Source of the DNA: Rhyacichthys aspro
Taxonomy: Eukaryota; Chordata; Actinopteri; Gobiiformes; Rhyacichthyidae
Direction of reading: 5' to 3'
Assembly: GCA_036850595.1 (NCBI GenBank)
Contig: CM072166.1
Coordinates: 816,788 to 880,787, forward strand
DNA: 64,000 bases
How positions within the stretch are numbered: the stretch's first letter is position 1; each line of letters starts with the position of its first letter. The notes below the pieces were generated by a model, which saw only the letters and a program-made list of their open reading frames with translations, was not told the DNA's origin and searched no databases. Shown one piece after another: positions 32,350 through 45,004 of this stretch. The translations under genes were made by a program, and so were the position numbers.

Positions 32350-32690
32350 TGCAGCGGGACGAGGGAGGGACCTACAGCGGCGGGACGGGGGAGGGACCTA
32401 CAGCGGCGGGACGGGGGAGGGACCTACAGCGGCGGGACAGGGGAGGGACCTGCAGCGGCGGGACGAGGGAGGGACCTACAGCGGCGGGACGAGGGAGGGA
32501 CCTACAGCGGCGGGACGAGGGAGGGACCTACAGCGGCGGGACAGGGGAGGGACCTACAGCGGCGGGACGAGGGAGGGACCTACAGCGGCGGGACGAGGGA
32601 GGGACCTACAGCGGCGGGACGAGGGAGGGACCTACAGCGGCGGGACGGGGGAGGGACCTACAGCAGTGGGACGAGGGAGGGACCTACAGC
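32350..32690 (+). repeat. 26-bp G-rich minisatellite, 13 units
   Basis: Thirteen nearly identical units with core gggacgagggagggac followed by ctacagcggc. Variants are gggg for gagg, and tgcagc or cagcagt once each. Because 26 is not a multiple of 3, the frame rotates and the peptide period is 26 residues. Two plus frames stay open for 132 and 139 codons. Each unit has three runs of three or more G, so the plus strand could form G-quadruplexes. It is far more GC-rich than its surroundings and unrelated to the 11-mers. Confidence 0.95.
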
Positions 32691-33630
32691 ATCACACACT
32701 CCTTCTTTTTAAACAGAAAGTGACGTCTTTGTGACAAAAACCTGTTTTGTTCTGGCCCTTATTTTTTATTGTAGTATTTAGAAATGCAACTTAAGTCCAT
32801 TTGTGAAAATACAACTTTACTTAATGCATTCAAGAGACACTCAGGTAAACTTTGATGTTTGTTTAATTTGTCCATTTTTTTACTTTGCTTCAAGGTCAGC
32901 AATTACTTGAAGTAAAATCTTATCTTTATTAGAGAGATTGTATTTCACAAAACCAGAAACACTAATAATAATCTGATCTTGACAGGTTTTGGTAAAAGGT
33001 AAATGTATTGTTTTTTCTCAGCAGGTTGTTGCTGAGAGAAGCTATTGCTACGCCACATCGATCTGATGAAGGGTTATAAAACCCCGCAAAAAATGTCCAA
33101 ATTTCTCTCTCCTCAGACACATTTGTCCAAACTAACAGCTCATGAGCAGAGCTGGGGACAGAAAAGTAGGAAGAAAGGAGCGTCTAGTTGAAGGTAAACA
33201 AACCCAGGCCTCATTTTCATGTATTTATTACAGACCTTTATTTAATGCCAACCCATCTCTTCAATGTCCCTTTCATAAAGCAGCAGAAATCAAATCTAAA
33301 TTCAGACCTGACTGATTACAGAGAAGAGGGTAGTTTTTCAGAGAACAACGGGGAACAGAGGAGCTTTTGAAAAACCTCTCATGTGGAGTCGTTAATGAGG
33401 ACCACAGCTAAGATTTATACAGTGGCTCAGTGTGAGGGGCTTCAGGAAAAAAACAAGGAGTACATACAAAGAAGGTAAAACATGCGCTGAACAAGATTTG
33501 AAAGAGAAACACGTCGGAAATGGAGGAGTGAGTGTAATGATCAGCAGATTGTTAGAGCTGTAGAGATAAACGCAGCAATGTCGATGAAAAACAGAAAACT
33601 ATTGTCACATGTACAATGCAACATTTCTGT
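32691..33630. other. Stretch without recognised features
   Basis: AT-rich unique-looking DNA with no gene signal. Confidence 0.5.
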
Positions 33631-34640
33631 CCCGGTTCGGTCTTTGTTTGGTCTTGTTTAGACTTCGATAAAATCTTGGTTTAGAAACCTTTTCTTTAGA
33701 TCGATTTACTGCCTCGGTATTGTCCACATCTGGTCTGCTCATTTTATTTGGTTGGAGAAAATTGTTTGGGTTTGTTTTTTTCCATTCTGGAGAACACTAA
33801 ATGTTGGCTTCTTGTTTTTAATTTATCCTGATTTAGTTCGAAATTAGTGGTTGGTTTAGTTCTGGCTCAGACCTGGTTTTGTTCTAGTATTAGTCCTTGA
33901 TTTTGCCCTTTTCTCGTTTAGATCTAGTTCAAATTCTAGTGCTGGATTCCTCTGGTTTAGTTCTGGTTTAGTCCTGGATTCCTCTGGTTTAGTCCTGGTT
34001 TAGTCCTGGTCCTGGTTTAGTCCTGGTTTAGATCCTGGTTTAGTCCTGGTTTAGTCCTGGATTCCTCTGGTTTAGTTCTGGTTTAGTCCTGGTTTAGTTC
34101 TGGTTTAGTCCTGGTTTAGTCCTGGTTTAGTCCTGGTTTAGTCCTGGTTTAGTCCTGGTTTAGTCCTGGTTTAGTTCTGGTTTAGTCCTGGTTTAGTCCT
34201 GGTTTAGTCCTGGATTCCTCTGGTTTAGTCCTGGTTTAGTCCTGGTTTAGTCCTGGTTTAGTCCTGGTTTAGTCCTGGTTTAGTCCTGGTTTAGTCCTGG
34301 ATTCCTCTGGTTTAGTTCTGGTTTAGTCCTGGATTCCTCTGGTTTAGTTCTGGTTTAGTCCTGGATCCTAGTCCTGTTTTAGTCCAGGTTAAGTCTTACT
34401 TTGGTTTTACTTCCTATTTTAGTCTTGGTTAAGACTTTGCCTTAATTTTGAGGTTGGTTTAGTCCCAGGTTTGTACTTGTTTAGTCTCTGTTCAGTCCAG
34501 TTTAAGTCTTTGGGGAGATCCTCCATTTTCCCTACGTTTAGTCTTGGTCTAGCTCTGGGTCTAGACATGGCTTTAGTTCTGATTTAGTCCTGATTTAGTC
34601 CTGGTTTAGTCCTGGTTTAGTCCTGGGTTAGTTTCTCTTT
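33631..34640 (+). repeat. 11-bp minisatellite, strict at 33940-34370
   Basis: The strict core is about 39 units of tttagtcctgg with tttagttctgg variants. A variant unit, attcctctgg, interrupts it about six times and marks reamplified blocks. Edges at 33631-33939 and 34371-34640 are degenerate, with lone units. Confidence 0.95.
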
Positions 34641-35574
34641 TCTCATTTTCTCAGCTGCAGTTTTGGTCGATGTGGTTTTTCCTAAGTTTTCATTTGCTCC
34701 AGACTCAGAAACTAATGACTGCTTGACTTTTTTCAGACTCCGAGACCCGTCTCCAGCACAAAATCTTCACTTCTCATTAATTTGAACTGTGCCCAGTAAA
34801 AATCATACTTTTAATAACCTTCACATTCCCCATTTCTCTCATATCTGTTTTTTTCCTGGTATTTTGTGTAAAACTCTGAATATGACTTCCTTTTCAAATA
34901 TCATGTGTCTGTTTTGGAAGTCAAGTGCTGTCTTAATTAAAGACTAATTAGAAATAGAGACATTTGGTGAAAAGAGCAGCAACATTTAAAGGGTAGGGAC
35001 TTATTTTGGTGAAAAATGACATTGCAGTGACAGACTGAACTTCATTTAAAGACAATGGGAAGTAATAGCTTTTCACCTTTTGGTCTAAAAACATTTCTAT
35101 TAAAAAGCTCTTAAAAATACACTCCAATGTTGTCCTGGAGCACTCTTTCAAATTAAAAGCTTATCCCGTCACTGTTTTGTTTCCAGTTTGTTGTCTTTCT
35201 GCTGTGGCTGTTATTCTTTGGCTTCGTTCAATCAGTTCCGCTCCGTTGGGTTTAATTATATTCAATAATTAACGCAGTGCGGCTGTGTCCAAACTCAGAT
35301 AAAAGTTTTATTCTGATTAATACCAAACACAATCAGCTGAAAGGTTCTGAGAGTCCTCATCTGGACCGGCTCTGATCCAAGTCCTGATTTTAAACTTTCA
35401 AATATAAGATAAAAATCGAGCGTACAGGTTTATTTTTTATGTTAAAACTGTAAGTGAGATGTTAAAAAGACACAAAAAGTCTTGTAAGCGGTGCTTGTTT
35501 TGGAACAAATGTTTTTTCTTTCATGAATTTGAAAACTTTTTGTAATAAATTTCAAGCACACTCCTGGGTCAGAG
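34641..35574. other. Stretch without recognised features
   Basis: AT-rich. A short open stretch after an acceptor-like tttttcag at 34730-34737 runs only about 20 codons and is not called. Confidence 0.45.
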
Positions 35575-35690
35575 TATAGAGAGCAACTGATGAGGAGCCT
35601 TTAGTCGAAACCCAACTGCAATAAAGGATTTTTATTGTGACATACCACAGAGTGCCTTGGATATTCTCTCATTGAAGCACTTTTCATGTT
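35575..35690 (+). mobile_element. Possible retroelement 3' remnant
   Basis: The word order gatgaggagcc, then gtcgaaac, then caataaaggatttttattg, then gagtgccttggat resembles the tail of retroelement-derived repeats I have seen in fish genomes. The class is uncertain, and this rests on recognition of a pattern rather than an alignment. Confidence 0.35.
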
Positions 35691-35814
35691 TTTTTCTTGG
35701 TTTAATCCAAGTTTAGTAGAGGTCCTTTTCTGATTTACTGTTTATCATGTTTATCAGGTTTATTTTCTGCTTTAAGCTTTAGTTCTCACTGGTTTAGTCC
35801 TGGTTTGGTGTTGG

Positions 35815-36423
35815 TTAAAGCTCCACTACATGATGTTCTTTTTTTGTCCCTGTCTCAGACTCCACTCTCCTCCAAAATCAGCCTAGAGACCTCTCCTGCT
35901 TCTCTTTTATTAAAAAATAAAACACAAAATAACTAATCCATTTGACCAAACTGAAGTTTAGAGTTTAGCGTTAGCTTAGCTGTGACTTCAGCGTCAGGAC
36001 GACAATTATCTCCTCCTCGTTAAACATTACGTGATTGAATTGACAGTATTTATCTGTGTTTTACGTTGTCTCCCTTTTCTCTGTTGATGCTTTTCTTTTT
36101 TCAGCTGTTTCTCTGTTAAAAGACATATTCAGCTGAAAATACACTTTATCTGCAGCTATTAAACTTCCTGGAACGTCATGTGACAAGTGTCGACCAATGG
36201 GAGCGCTCCTTTTTGGAGCATGTGATTGTCCAAGGTTTTCTGTTCCTGAATAGAGATTCTCATCTGTTACAATCCCTTACAATAAACACTAGATGGATCT
36301 TAAAGACAAAATGTTTTATATTTAAATTACAAATGTTTACAAATGTTTGATTTTACTATAAATTATTTGGGTTTAAACCATTTTCAAAACTAGAAGAAAA
36401 AAATATCAGGTGCGGTCTGTTGA
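35815..36423 (-). mobile_element. TTAA-bounded element, copy 6 (full length, reverse)
   Basis: The longest copy. It starts with TTAA (35815-35818) and ttaaagctccac, passes through a complete core and ends with aaatatcagg, ten bases and a mutated TTGA (36420-36423). All landmarks of copy 1 are present in reverse order. No coding capacity for a transposase is seen. Confidence 0.85.
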
Positions 36424-37093
36424 AGTCTTGGATTAGTTCAACATTTAGTCTTTTAGTTTGGTGTAGTCTTGGTTTGATCTTTACTTTTGCCTTCATGCTT
36501 TGTTCACAGTCAGTATTTTTAAATGAAAATGTTAGCAAAAGAAATATTGGAACAATCCCCTAGTCCCTGATTCATTTTGTCTGTTTTTCTTGACGGTCCT
36601 CTGTCCTCGCTCCAGCAGCTCCATGAATATCAAATGCTGTACAGTTTTAAAGTTTGTATCGGAAGAGAACAGAGCATTTCCTCGTCTCGATCCCTAAAGC
36701 CCAAACGCTGAGTCACACAACAGCAGCGTCTTATTCTGAAAAATCCCAGAGCAAACACAGTCTAAATGTCAGGCTTCAGCTCAGAGCCCACGGTTCAGGC
36801 CAGGACAAATGCACAACTCTCACAAACCAATATCGGGTGTTTGCTAACATTTCAGCTTTGAAAACAGATGTTTAGCAGGGTTTCTTGTTACAGAGTGATG
36901 TAGATAAGTAACACAATAAGGATCTGAGGTGGATGCGAGGCCTAGACTCACTGAGGCTGGGTTTTTAGCTTGATATTTACAAAGTATAGGCAGGTAAAGA
37001 CTGTTACTCTCTATTTCCAAAACTAGGGAAAACAAAACAAAGAATTAGTCTGTTCTCTGTGGATCTGAGTTGATTTGACTAAAACAGACGAAG
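36424..37093. other. Stretch without recognised features
   Basis: A few 11-mer words near 36440-36480, otherwise unique. Overlapping short frames on both strands at 36654-37035 show no motif. Confidence 0.45.
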
Positions 37094-37121
37094 AATTATA
37101 TCCATATCTATGGATATAATT
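37094..37121. other. Perfect 13-bp palindrome with 2-bp spacer
   Basis: Left arm aattatatccata (37094-37106), spacer tc, right arm tatggatataatt (37109-37121). It is AT-rich and cruciform-capable. No repeat family accounts for it. Confidence 0.85.
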
Positions 37122-37274
37122 AGATGAAATGGAGATAAAAGAAGCTCCATTTTAGATAAACGGTGATAATATAAAAGAAGATAGCTTCGGTTGTGAAAAG
37201 GGTCTGTGTACTTTCTGCTCAACAGATCTTTGTCTTGATTTGAGCAAAGCAAAAACAAAAACTAATCAGAAGAA

Positions 37275-37520
37275 GAAGGTTGTGAGTTCGATCCCCGACA
37301 CATTTAGGTCTGTCTGTGAGGAGTCTGTATGTTTTTCCCGTGTTACAGCAGGTTCTCTCCGGCTCCGGTACCTCGAGTGAATAGTAGTTTGTCACTGTCT
37401 GTCTCTAAGTGTTAACCCTGCGACTGATTGTCCATTGTCCAGAGTAAACCCCGCCTTAGGCCCACATCTACTGGGATAGGCTCCAATCACCTGCGACTCG
37501 GGAATAACGGGAATAAATTA
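37275..37520 (+). mobile_element. Old SINE-like interspersed repeat of fish type
   Basis: Begins with aaggttgtgagttcgatcc, a B-box-like tRNA word. It continues with gtctgtgaggagtctgtatg, cgtgttacagcaggttctct and ctgtctctaagtgttaaccc, and ends with tgggataggctccaatcacc and a cgggaataa tail. This word order is that of a very common fish interspersed repeat. The copy is diverged and its edges are approximate. Confidence 0.7.
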
Positions 37521-38279
37521 AATCATTTCATTTCTCAAAAATGTACATCAGAAAATCAAAACAAGCCATTATATGATTTAATATTCGGTTCATAAACTAA
37601 ATTATTATATTAAATATGACGATGTCTGGGGCCGCTCGTTTCTAGATTTCTGCATTTCATAATTTCTGATCAGTAATAGGAAACATTTCAAAAATTCATC
37701 AGTAACAGACCTTCAAAGCTTTTGTTAAATTTATAGATGACCTTGTACTAGTCGTTGTAATAAAAGCAATAATACTAGTATTTGCTTGACTTTGTTATAA
37801 CTCAGTGCTAATTTGCTAATATTAATTGTAGATTACCACGAGGAAAGTTTTCTTCAAAATGGTTCTATATTTCAGTCTCAAGTTTGAAAAATAAATTAAA
37901 ACATACACTTTGTCAGCCATCGTTAAGTCACAGTTTATATCCAAAGGGTTCTTAAGCTGCCAGACAGAGGCTAATCTAAAAACAGCAGTGGTGCACTATT
38001 AAAAAGAGAGACAGAGATAACACTGAGAGGAAGAGAGATAAGAGCAGAACAAAAGACTCATTTGAACCGAGTCCAACTCTAAACTCAGGGGTCCGAGTGG
38101 AGAAAAGTTCAGAAATAATCACAGTTTTGCAGTGTCCAGACTCCGGAGACTGGCTTTGACGTCTGCTGCTTCTGTCGCTCTCTGGTAAAATACAGTGAGA
38201 GCAAAAACAAATAAAGGCATTTACTTTGGTTTTATTTAATCTGAAGGAGTGTTTTGTGGTTTTAGAGCAGATTTATCTT
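37521..38279. other. Stretch without recognised features
   Basis: AT-rich, nothing recognised. Confidence 0.5.
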
Positions 38280-38880
38280 TTATCGTTTGGGTGGTTTGGT
38301 TTAACCTTGGGTTTAACTCCAGTTTATTTCTTGTTGTGTAATGATTCAGATTAAGGTTTAGTCCTGGATTTAGCTTTGACTGAGACTAAGTTAAATCTTG
38401 GTTTATTTCTGCATTTATCTCTGGTTTATTACTTATTTGAGAATGTTTTAGTTCAAAAATAGTCTAAGCCTCGATTGGTCCAAGGTTTAATGACGTTTTT
38501 GTCTTGGGTTTAGTCTGGATTAGGTCTTGGTTGGAGCCTGTTTTTCTGTTGAAGTCCTCAGTTTAAACTTTTAGACCTTGTTCAGTCCTGGTTTAGTCTT
38601 GTTTTGGTCCTTTGCTTAAAACAGATTAAATCCCCCCTTATTCCTTCTTTTCTTGAGATATCTTATCTTTCTATTGGTTTTCTGTTCTAGGTTGAGACCT
38701 GAGTTGGTTTTTATTAAGCTGATCAGTTCTGTGGTTTAGTGGAACTGGATTTAGCCCCAGTTTAGTCCTAGATTTAGTCCAGTTGCAGGTTTAACCCATG
38801 TTTTTACTCCAGTCCTTGGTTTAGTTCAGATTTTGTCTTGGTTGATTCAAGTTTGGGTTTAGTTTATTCAAAAGTTTATT
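38280..38880 (+). repeat. Decayed 11-bp minisatellite halo
   Basis: Plus-orientation words (ggtttaacct, gtttagtcctgg, tttagtccta) at irregular spacing over 600 bases. There is no strict core. Confidence 0.6.
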
Positions 38881-39458
38881 CCTCTTTTGACTCACTGTAG
38901 CATCCACAAAAAATCCACTTTTCCAAGACTCACCTTGAATCACAAAATGGCTGCCACTAATGTTCCACTAACTTTTCAACATTTAACCAAATATTAACAC
39001 CACTGTCCGTTTGTCCCTTCTTCAAAAACTAGACAAAGCAACAAAACCAATCCACTTCTTCAAATTTAGCAGCAAAAACAGCAGCTAAACCCGAGTGTGA
39101 CCTCCGTGAGTGTATCTTCTGATTGAATTACTCAACATAATGAAAAAAGGGCACGAAGACAAAGACAAAAATGGACCAGGACCAATATTTCAGATAAACC
39201 TCATCCATCAAAGCTGACAGATTTATAAAAGGGATTTAGACTTGGAAACATAAGACGACCTCAAATCTCGTTAGGTCTGATGTTACAGCCACAAATTCAC
39301 TTATAAGGCTTTAAACAAATAGGTTTAATTTGATGGATGAGCATTAATGTCAGAATCGGTTTGGACCTGGAATAACCCCGGTTCTAGTCCTGGTTTAATC
39401 CTCTGTAGGTCCTGGTTTAGCCTCAGATTAGTGCTGCACTTAGTCCTGGAAAACTCAG

Positions 39459-39520
39459 TTAAAGCTCCAGTCTCTGATTATTTATTTATTTATTTAGTCC
39501 CTGTCTCAGGCTCCACTCTC
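39459..39520 (-). mobile_element. TTAA-bounded element, right-end fragment (copy 7)
   Basis: Starts with TTAA at 39459-39462 and ttaaagctccagtctctgat, then a tttattta run, then gtccctgtctcaggctcc. Only the terminal 60 bases of the element are present. The neighbouring 39355-39450 holds a few degenerate 11-mers. Confidence 0.75.
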
Positions 39521-40599
39521 CAAACCTTTTTCCAGGTACAGTCTTGATCAAAAGGTTTTGTCTTGGTCTAAAGTCAAGGCTGAACCTGGAATAAACTCAG
39601 CTTCAACTTAAAACAAAACTAAAATAAAGCTGAAACCAGAAAGTTCAGAAACACTTTGAACAACATTTTTTTTCCCTAAAACTCGTCCAGTTATTGAACC
39701 AAATCCAAACCAAGAGCAGTCCTCCCACTGTGTCCACTTGAGATTTAATTTCATTTCACTTTATTCATGTTTTCAGCTCTGGAATATCGCTGAATTTTAC
39801 TCATTAAGAAGGTTTGTTCCAGTTCCTCAGATATTTTTTCAGGCTGCCAAAATGTTTCTTTTGATTTCTTTCATTTACCTAATATTTATTTTTATTTAAA
39901 TTGTAGAATTTTATACAAAACTGGGGCTGTAAAATGTAGTCGTTTATTTTGTGTCAGAGACTATTTCCTTTTTTCTTGGGTAAAGTCTGTCTGAAAGCAC
40001 AGATTGTGTTGAAGCACACTGAGCTGAGGTCTTATTAAAGTCCAGAGTAAGTGACAGAGACGTGTAGGGTCCCAGCAGGTCCGGGTCTAAGTCTTTATCC
40101 CAGAATAAACCTGTTTAAACCCGGTCTCAGTGGGACGGTTACATTTAATAAGCTCCAGCTCAAGACTCTCTCACAGAGGAAAGGCTTTATTACTGTTACT
40201 ATGTGCTGTATATGGGCTACATTTTTATTTGTATTTTATTTATTATGTATTTATTATATTCGTATTTGTTATAAGATTTATTATTTATTTTAAACGTATT
40301 ATGTTATTTTTTAATTTAGTTTTATTTTATTATTTAGTTTATGTTTTTATTTTTTTTGCCCCAAATCAAACTAAATTCTTGTGTAATTATTCAGATGTAG
40401 TTAAGTTCTGGTTTAGTCCCAGTTTTTTCATAGATCTGGTTTATTTAGTCCTCATTTAGTCCTGGTTTAGTCCTTCCTTTGACCTTATTTTAACAGTGAA
40501 TGATAGGTCATACGTTCAAACGCAGCCTTTTAAATCTTAATTTACCCACAATCCTTTTCAACTGAGCTTTGTTTAAGAGAGTCTTTATTTAGATCAAAG
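39521..40599. other. AT-rich stretch with few 11-mers
   Basis: Very AT-rich at 40200-40370, where overlapping plus frames (80 and 109 codons) translate to Phe/Tyr/Ile-rich sequence typical of AT-rich non-coding DNA. 11-mer words occur at 40410-40475. No gene is seen. Confidence 0.45.
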
Positions 40600-40790
40600 A
40601 AATCTCTTCAAACCCAGCCCACGAAGTCCGCCCCCAGACCGGGTTTAGAGTCCGGACCCGCGGAGGAGGACTCTCTGAGGGCCTCACGTCGTTATCGCAG
40701 CGTTTCATGTTCAATCGCTCGATCGATCGCGTTATCGGTCCCAGAAGAGCGATCGGACGAGGACCGGCGCAGAACAAAGCCTCCAGGAAT
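40600..40790. other. CpG-rich single-copy block with nested palindromes
   Basis: Contains cgctcgatcgatcgcg, with the perfect palindrome cgatcgatcg, and dense CpG in an AT-rich neighbourhood. A 62-codon minus frame is unrecognised. It is possibly a conserved or regulatory block; nothing decisive is visible. Confidence 0.3.
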
Positions 40791-41814
40791 CAATCCGAGG
40801 ACACGGGTCAGGAGGGAACCATAATTATCTGGAAACAAAACCGTTTAAATCCCAGATAAACTATTAAAAACAGAATGTGTTCATTAAAGCAGCTGTTAGT
40901 TCCATCAGTTCAAGCCAATGTTCAACGATTAAAAATAATGGCTCAACAAACGGCAAATGTCCATCACTGTGTAGAGCCAATATTTAATTTAATATTTAAA
41001 CATCAGCTGTATAGAGTTGTTACTGCAAACAATCACTGATATAAAGACACTCGATGGCTTTTGTTTCAGTTCTTAAACGTTGTCAGAAAAAAAAATCTGG
41101 GTTAAAATAAGAACCAATCTTGAATTGCTCATGCTCCATGCAAATCAATTTTGTTTTTGTTTTGTTACACTCTAAAACAGTTTTTAAGCAGTTTTTTTTT
41201 CATTCTATTTCTTTCTTAATTATTTTATTTTATATTCTATTTATGTTTACAGCTCACGAAAAGAAAAAAATCTTACTAATTAAAATGTTTTGTTTTTACT
41301 TAAATAATAAATAAAATGTAAATATATATTACTCAATGTGATCAAATTAGATGTGCTTAATTTATTTAGGCTGCCAAAATCTTTTTTTATTACAATCTTT
41401 ATTTTTATTTAGCTTTTTATTCCAAATTGTAGCTGTAAAATGTACTCATTTATTTTGTGTCACTTGTTGTGTCTCACTTTTAACAGTGCAGTTATAAGCT
41501 AAAAATAAGCCACTGAACAGACAATACAAATATATATAATAAAAGCAGGTCCAAACCCGTCCAAGTCGAATGGAAAAGCCCTCAGAGACTCAAAAGCTCA
41601 GGAGAATCATAATTAATGGAGTTAATGATGTGGCTCTGTTACAGAATGCATCAACAAACATATTTTTATGGAAACTCTGATATTATCTTCATTATGTTAA
41701 AAGCTAATGGAAAAATCTGCAGAAAATGACTTCATTATCATAATAACACCTGTCATAAAGGTGTGTGAATAAAGATTAAACACTGAAATAAAGCAGGAGT
41801 ATCTCAGGACAGAA
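40791..41814. other. Stretch without recognised features
   Basis: Strongly AT-rich, with short homopolymer and taa-rich runs. No gene is seen. Confidence 0.5.
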
Positions 41815-42035
41815 CAAGACTAAAGGAATAAATCTAGTTCCAAAATGGAGCTAAAACTGGACTGGACCTGGTCTAAATCAGGACTAACAAAGCATGAAGA
41901 TGGACTAAAGATGGAGTGGGTCCAAGACAAAAACCTGGACTAAATCTGACAGATTTGAATGTGTTTTAGGGGATTCAAGCAAGTTTTAGATGGATCTGAA
42001 CAGGTTTTAGTTGGATTTTAACACGTTTAGGTTAG
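41815..42035 (-). repeat. 11-bp words followed by T-rich 21-bp units
   Basis: Minus-orientation 11-mer words occur to about 41945. Three decayed units of the type ggttttagttggatttt follow. Confidence 0.55.
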
Positions 42036-44056
42036 ATTTTATTTGTTTATACCTTTTATAAATGTATTGTGAGCAGTACGTTGGAATGTGTCAAAGTAAA
42101 ATCACATAAATCCCTTCTTCTATGTAACACCAACGGTCACTGACGGTACTTTTTGAAGCTTTAATTCTTCTAAAACTACTTAAATCTCTGTGACTCTATC
42201 TGTGCCCTTCTTTCTCCAGGTCAGAGCCATCAGGGAAATAAACCAAAGTGTGTTTTCTGCAGACGGTTGTAAATATCTAAATATGTGCCGTATGTGAGCG
42301 CTGCTGTGAGTGGTATTCTCCCTGACCTTTGTGTTTTGAATAGAGCGCTGATTGTGGGAGGAAAATGTCAGCAGTGAGTGGAGCAGATGAAGATGAGCTA
42401 AAATAACGCCACAGCGGAAACGGAGAAGATCGAAACGCCGCTCGAATAAAACGACGGCGACGCAAGGTCAACGGAGCCCGGTGTAATGCAATAAAGATGA
42501 TCTACGAATGTGTTTACACTGCTCCGAGTCATCCTGACATAAAGTGTTCTGCTGTTGTCCCATTTACTTTAATAACAATATGAATTTAACAGTTTATTTT
42601 ACAGACCGCAATAGATTTAGTCAATAATAGATCAGAAGAAATGCCATCAAACCATAGCCAAACCAAAGTAGAAAAAGCTAATAAAGACTAAGCCAGATCT
42701 ACACCAAGAAAACACCAACGACTAAACTAGAACTAACCCCAATTTTAAGTAAAAGAATTGATCAAACAATAACATAATTCTCACAAGATCAACACCAGAA
42801 CTGAATGTAACTGAATGTAACAAGGTTTCATGTTTGCACTAAACCAAATCTAAACCAAATTTAAAGTAGGATTAAACCCAGAATAAAACCAGACTAAGAC
42901 CAAATCCTATTTCACATCCTTTCTTCACATTTCTGTTCAACTTTGATCCGACAGTAACAGCGCTGGAGATACGCAGCAGTTCACAACAATCTGATCAGAT
43001 CACACCACGACGCAAACCGAACCAGCACAGCATCCGGATTTTCAAACTAATACAAAAATATACAGACCCATTTTCTTTATAAGTTTATTTACGATTAAGC
43101 ATTTAATGCAATAAAATCTGCAAAAACAGAGCCTTTTTGTGCCCAATGCAACGAGGAAAACCCCTGAAGTGAAACTAAACTTGTTTTCTGGTCCTTCTTC
43201 TTCTTCTGAATAAACTGTTTTAGTCCAAACACGTCTTCATCAATAGATTTTATGGCACCGTCTCCTATTTCCCGCACATGCTCTGAGCTGCTCGGGGCCT
43301 CGCGGTGGATCTGAAGCGTGTCCAGTCGGCGAGGATCTGCCAAGCCCCGCGTGAACGTACAAAACCAAAGGGAAAGGGCTCAGGGAAGAAATGGGACTGG
43401 GCCAATGTTTATCACCAAAAAGTGACTTAAATTGGGCAAAGAAACTTGTACAAAACAAACCAGGACTAAAGCCAGTTAAATTACAAACAAATTCTAAACT
43501 TAATGTGGGTTTCTAAGCATGAATTATGTGTTCATTCATTATGTTTTATCATTATACTGTTTAACGCTCCTGTTTGTCGCTGCAGACTAGGATTAGGAAT
43601 AACAGGACATCAGAAACATAAAGAATACTGCCACAAAACTGAACTGAAACTGATTTCCTTCTAATTAAAGGAACGTCCAAAAGTCTTCAATCCATCACAG
43701 AGAAAACCAATTCCATCCACAAAACTAATAAAAGCAGAACATGATCAACAGCAGAGAAAAAAGTTGAGTTTTCTTACCTTTAGAGAAATAGAGAAGGAGG
43801 GATAATGGCAGCCGTCACATCAGGGAGAACCGGGAAAAGAGAAACAGATTTTATTAGATCAAGACAAAAGACACAGGGATTAGTCCAGACATTCTGACAG
43901 TTTTATGAGAAATCCGTTCATTCAAGCTGCAGTAACCGTCTGTTTGTGAAAACGAGTTGGACTGGAAACAAACAGAGAAACGTTTCATAAAAATATTTAA
44001 TCTACTTCAGTATTTGGACAAAAGTTTGTACACAACATCAGACTAAGGTTATAGTA
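42036..44056. other. Mostly unique DNA with a decayed 11-mer patch
   Basis: A degenerate minus-orientation 11-mer patch lies at 42650-42910. A CpG-richer patch lies at 42400-42480. Short minus frames at 42277-42471 and 43095-43458 are unrecognised. No gene is supported. Confidence 0.45.
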
Positions 44057-44150
44057 ACAGGTTTTAGTCGGATTTAATCAGGATTTAGATGGATTTTTGT
44101 TGGATTTAAGCAGGTTTTAGTTGGATTTGAACAGATTTTAGATGGATTCA
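44057..44150 (-). repeat. Decayed 21-bp minisatellite, T-rich orientation
   Basis: About four units of caggttttagttggattta type, diverged. Confidence 0.7.
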
Positions 44151-45004
44151 GTTTAATATAAACATGGGTATTTTAAAATTGAGAATACCTCCATTTTAAA
44201 TTTCTCTTTTTGTGAAATTAATTTCGTTTTTGCTTCATATTTTATGAAACAACTGTTGCTTTTCCTTCAGCTCCACAACCACAGAGTCCTCTTCACCGTC
44301 GCTGATGACTCTGCGTTTTAGCTCCTAATTATATATTTATGAACAATTATAACGAACCGAGTCTGAACCAGGTTAAGTCCTGACTCAGCTCGGTTTCACT
44401 GACGGCCTCCATCTGCGAACGGTGAAAGCCTCCATCTGCGAAACGCTGAGACAGAAAACGACAGAAAAAGCACAAAAAGTGATGTCTCGGCGTGTTTTCT
44501 CCTCCGTTTGTGGCTGTTTTTATGTAAATGTCCTTCACAAACAGATGCAGCCTTCGACGTGGTCTGGGTTCAAGGAGCAGGATTATGTTTATTCAACGCC
44601 GAGCGGCACAGACCCATTTCTCATTTCACATTCACACTCAGGAATATAAATATTAACCATAACATTTAATACAATTTACAGATAAACACACTGGACGCTG
44701 AGTTAAAGGGTATTTTTTCAGATTTTTGTGAAAGAGTTTATGGTCCAAATAATTCATTTTTGTCCTTCTGCAGCGACATGATGTTTACGTTATTACTATA
44801 TTTTTTAATGGCCCCTGTTGCAAATCCAAAACATATTTATTGGGCAAAAGAATGAAAAGATGATGAGTCATTTTTGCATTACTTTATAAAAAACAAACAA
44901 TAGTTGAGCATTAATACAAATGTGTATTTATCAATAAATGAATAGATAAAGAATGTTTATATGCTTAAATATTATCTGTATGTATTCACTGGCTTATTAA
45001 AGTA
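44151..45004. other. Stretch without recognised features
   Basis: Two overlapping opposite-strand frames at 44347-44649, unrecognised. Otherwise AT-rich. Confidence 0.45.

Noticed and set aside
32315..32734. Two overlapping plus-strand frames of 132 and 139 codons
   Set aside because: They are the rotating frames of a stop-free 26-base tandem repeat; there is no non-repeat coding sequence.
40051..40459. Overlapping 80- and 109-codon frames rich in Phe, Tyr and Ile
   Set aside because: The composition is that expected of very AT-rich non-coding DNA, and no membrane protein family is recognised.
42190..42297. Acceptor-like ctttctccag followed by a 25-codon open stretch
   Set aside because: Too short, unrecognised, with no matching donor or downstream exon.
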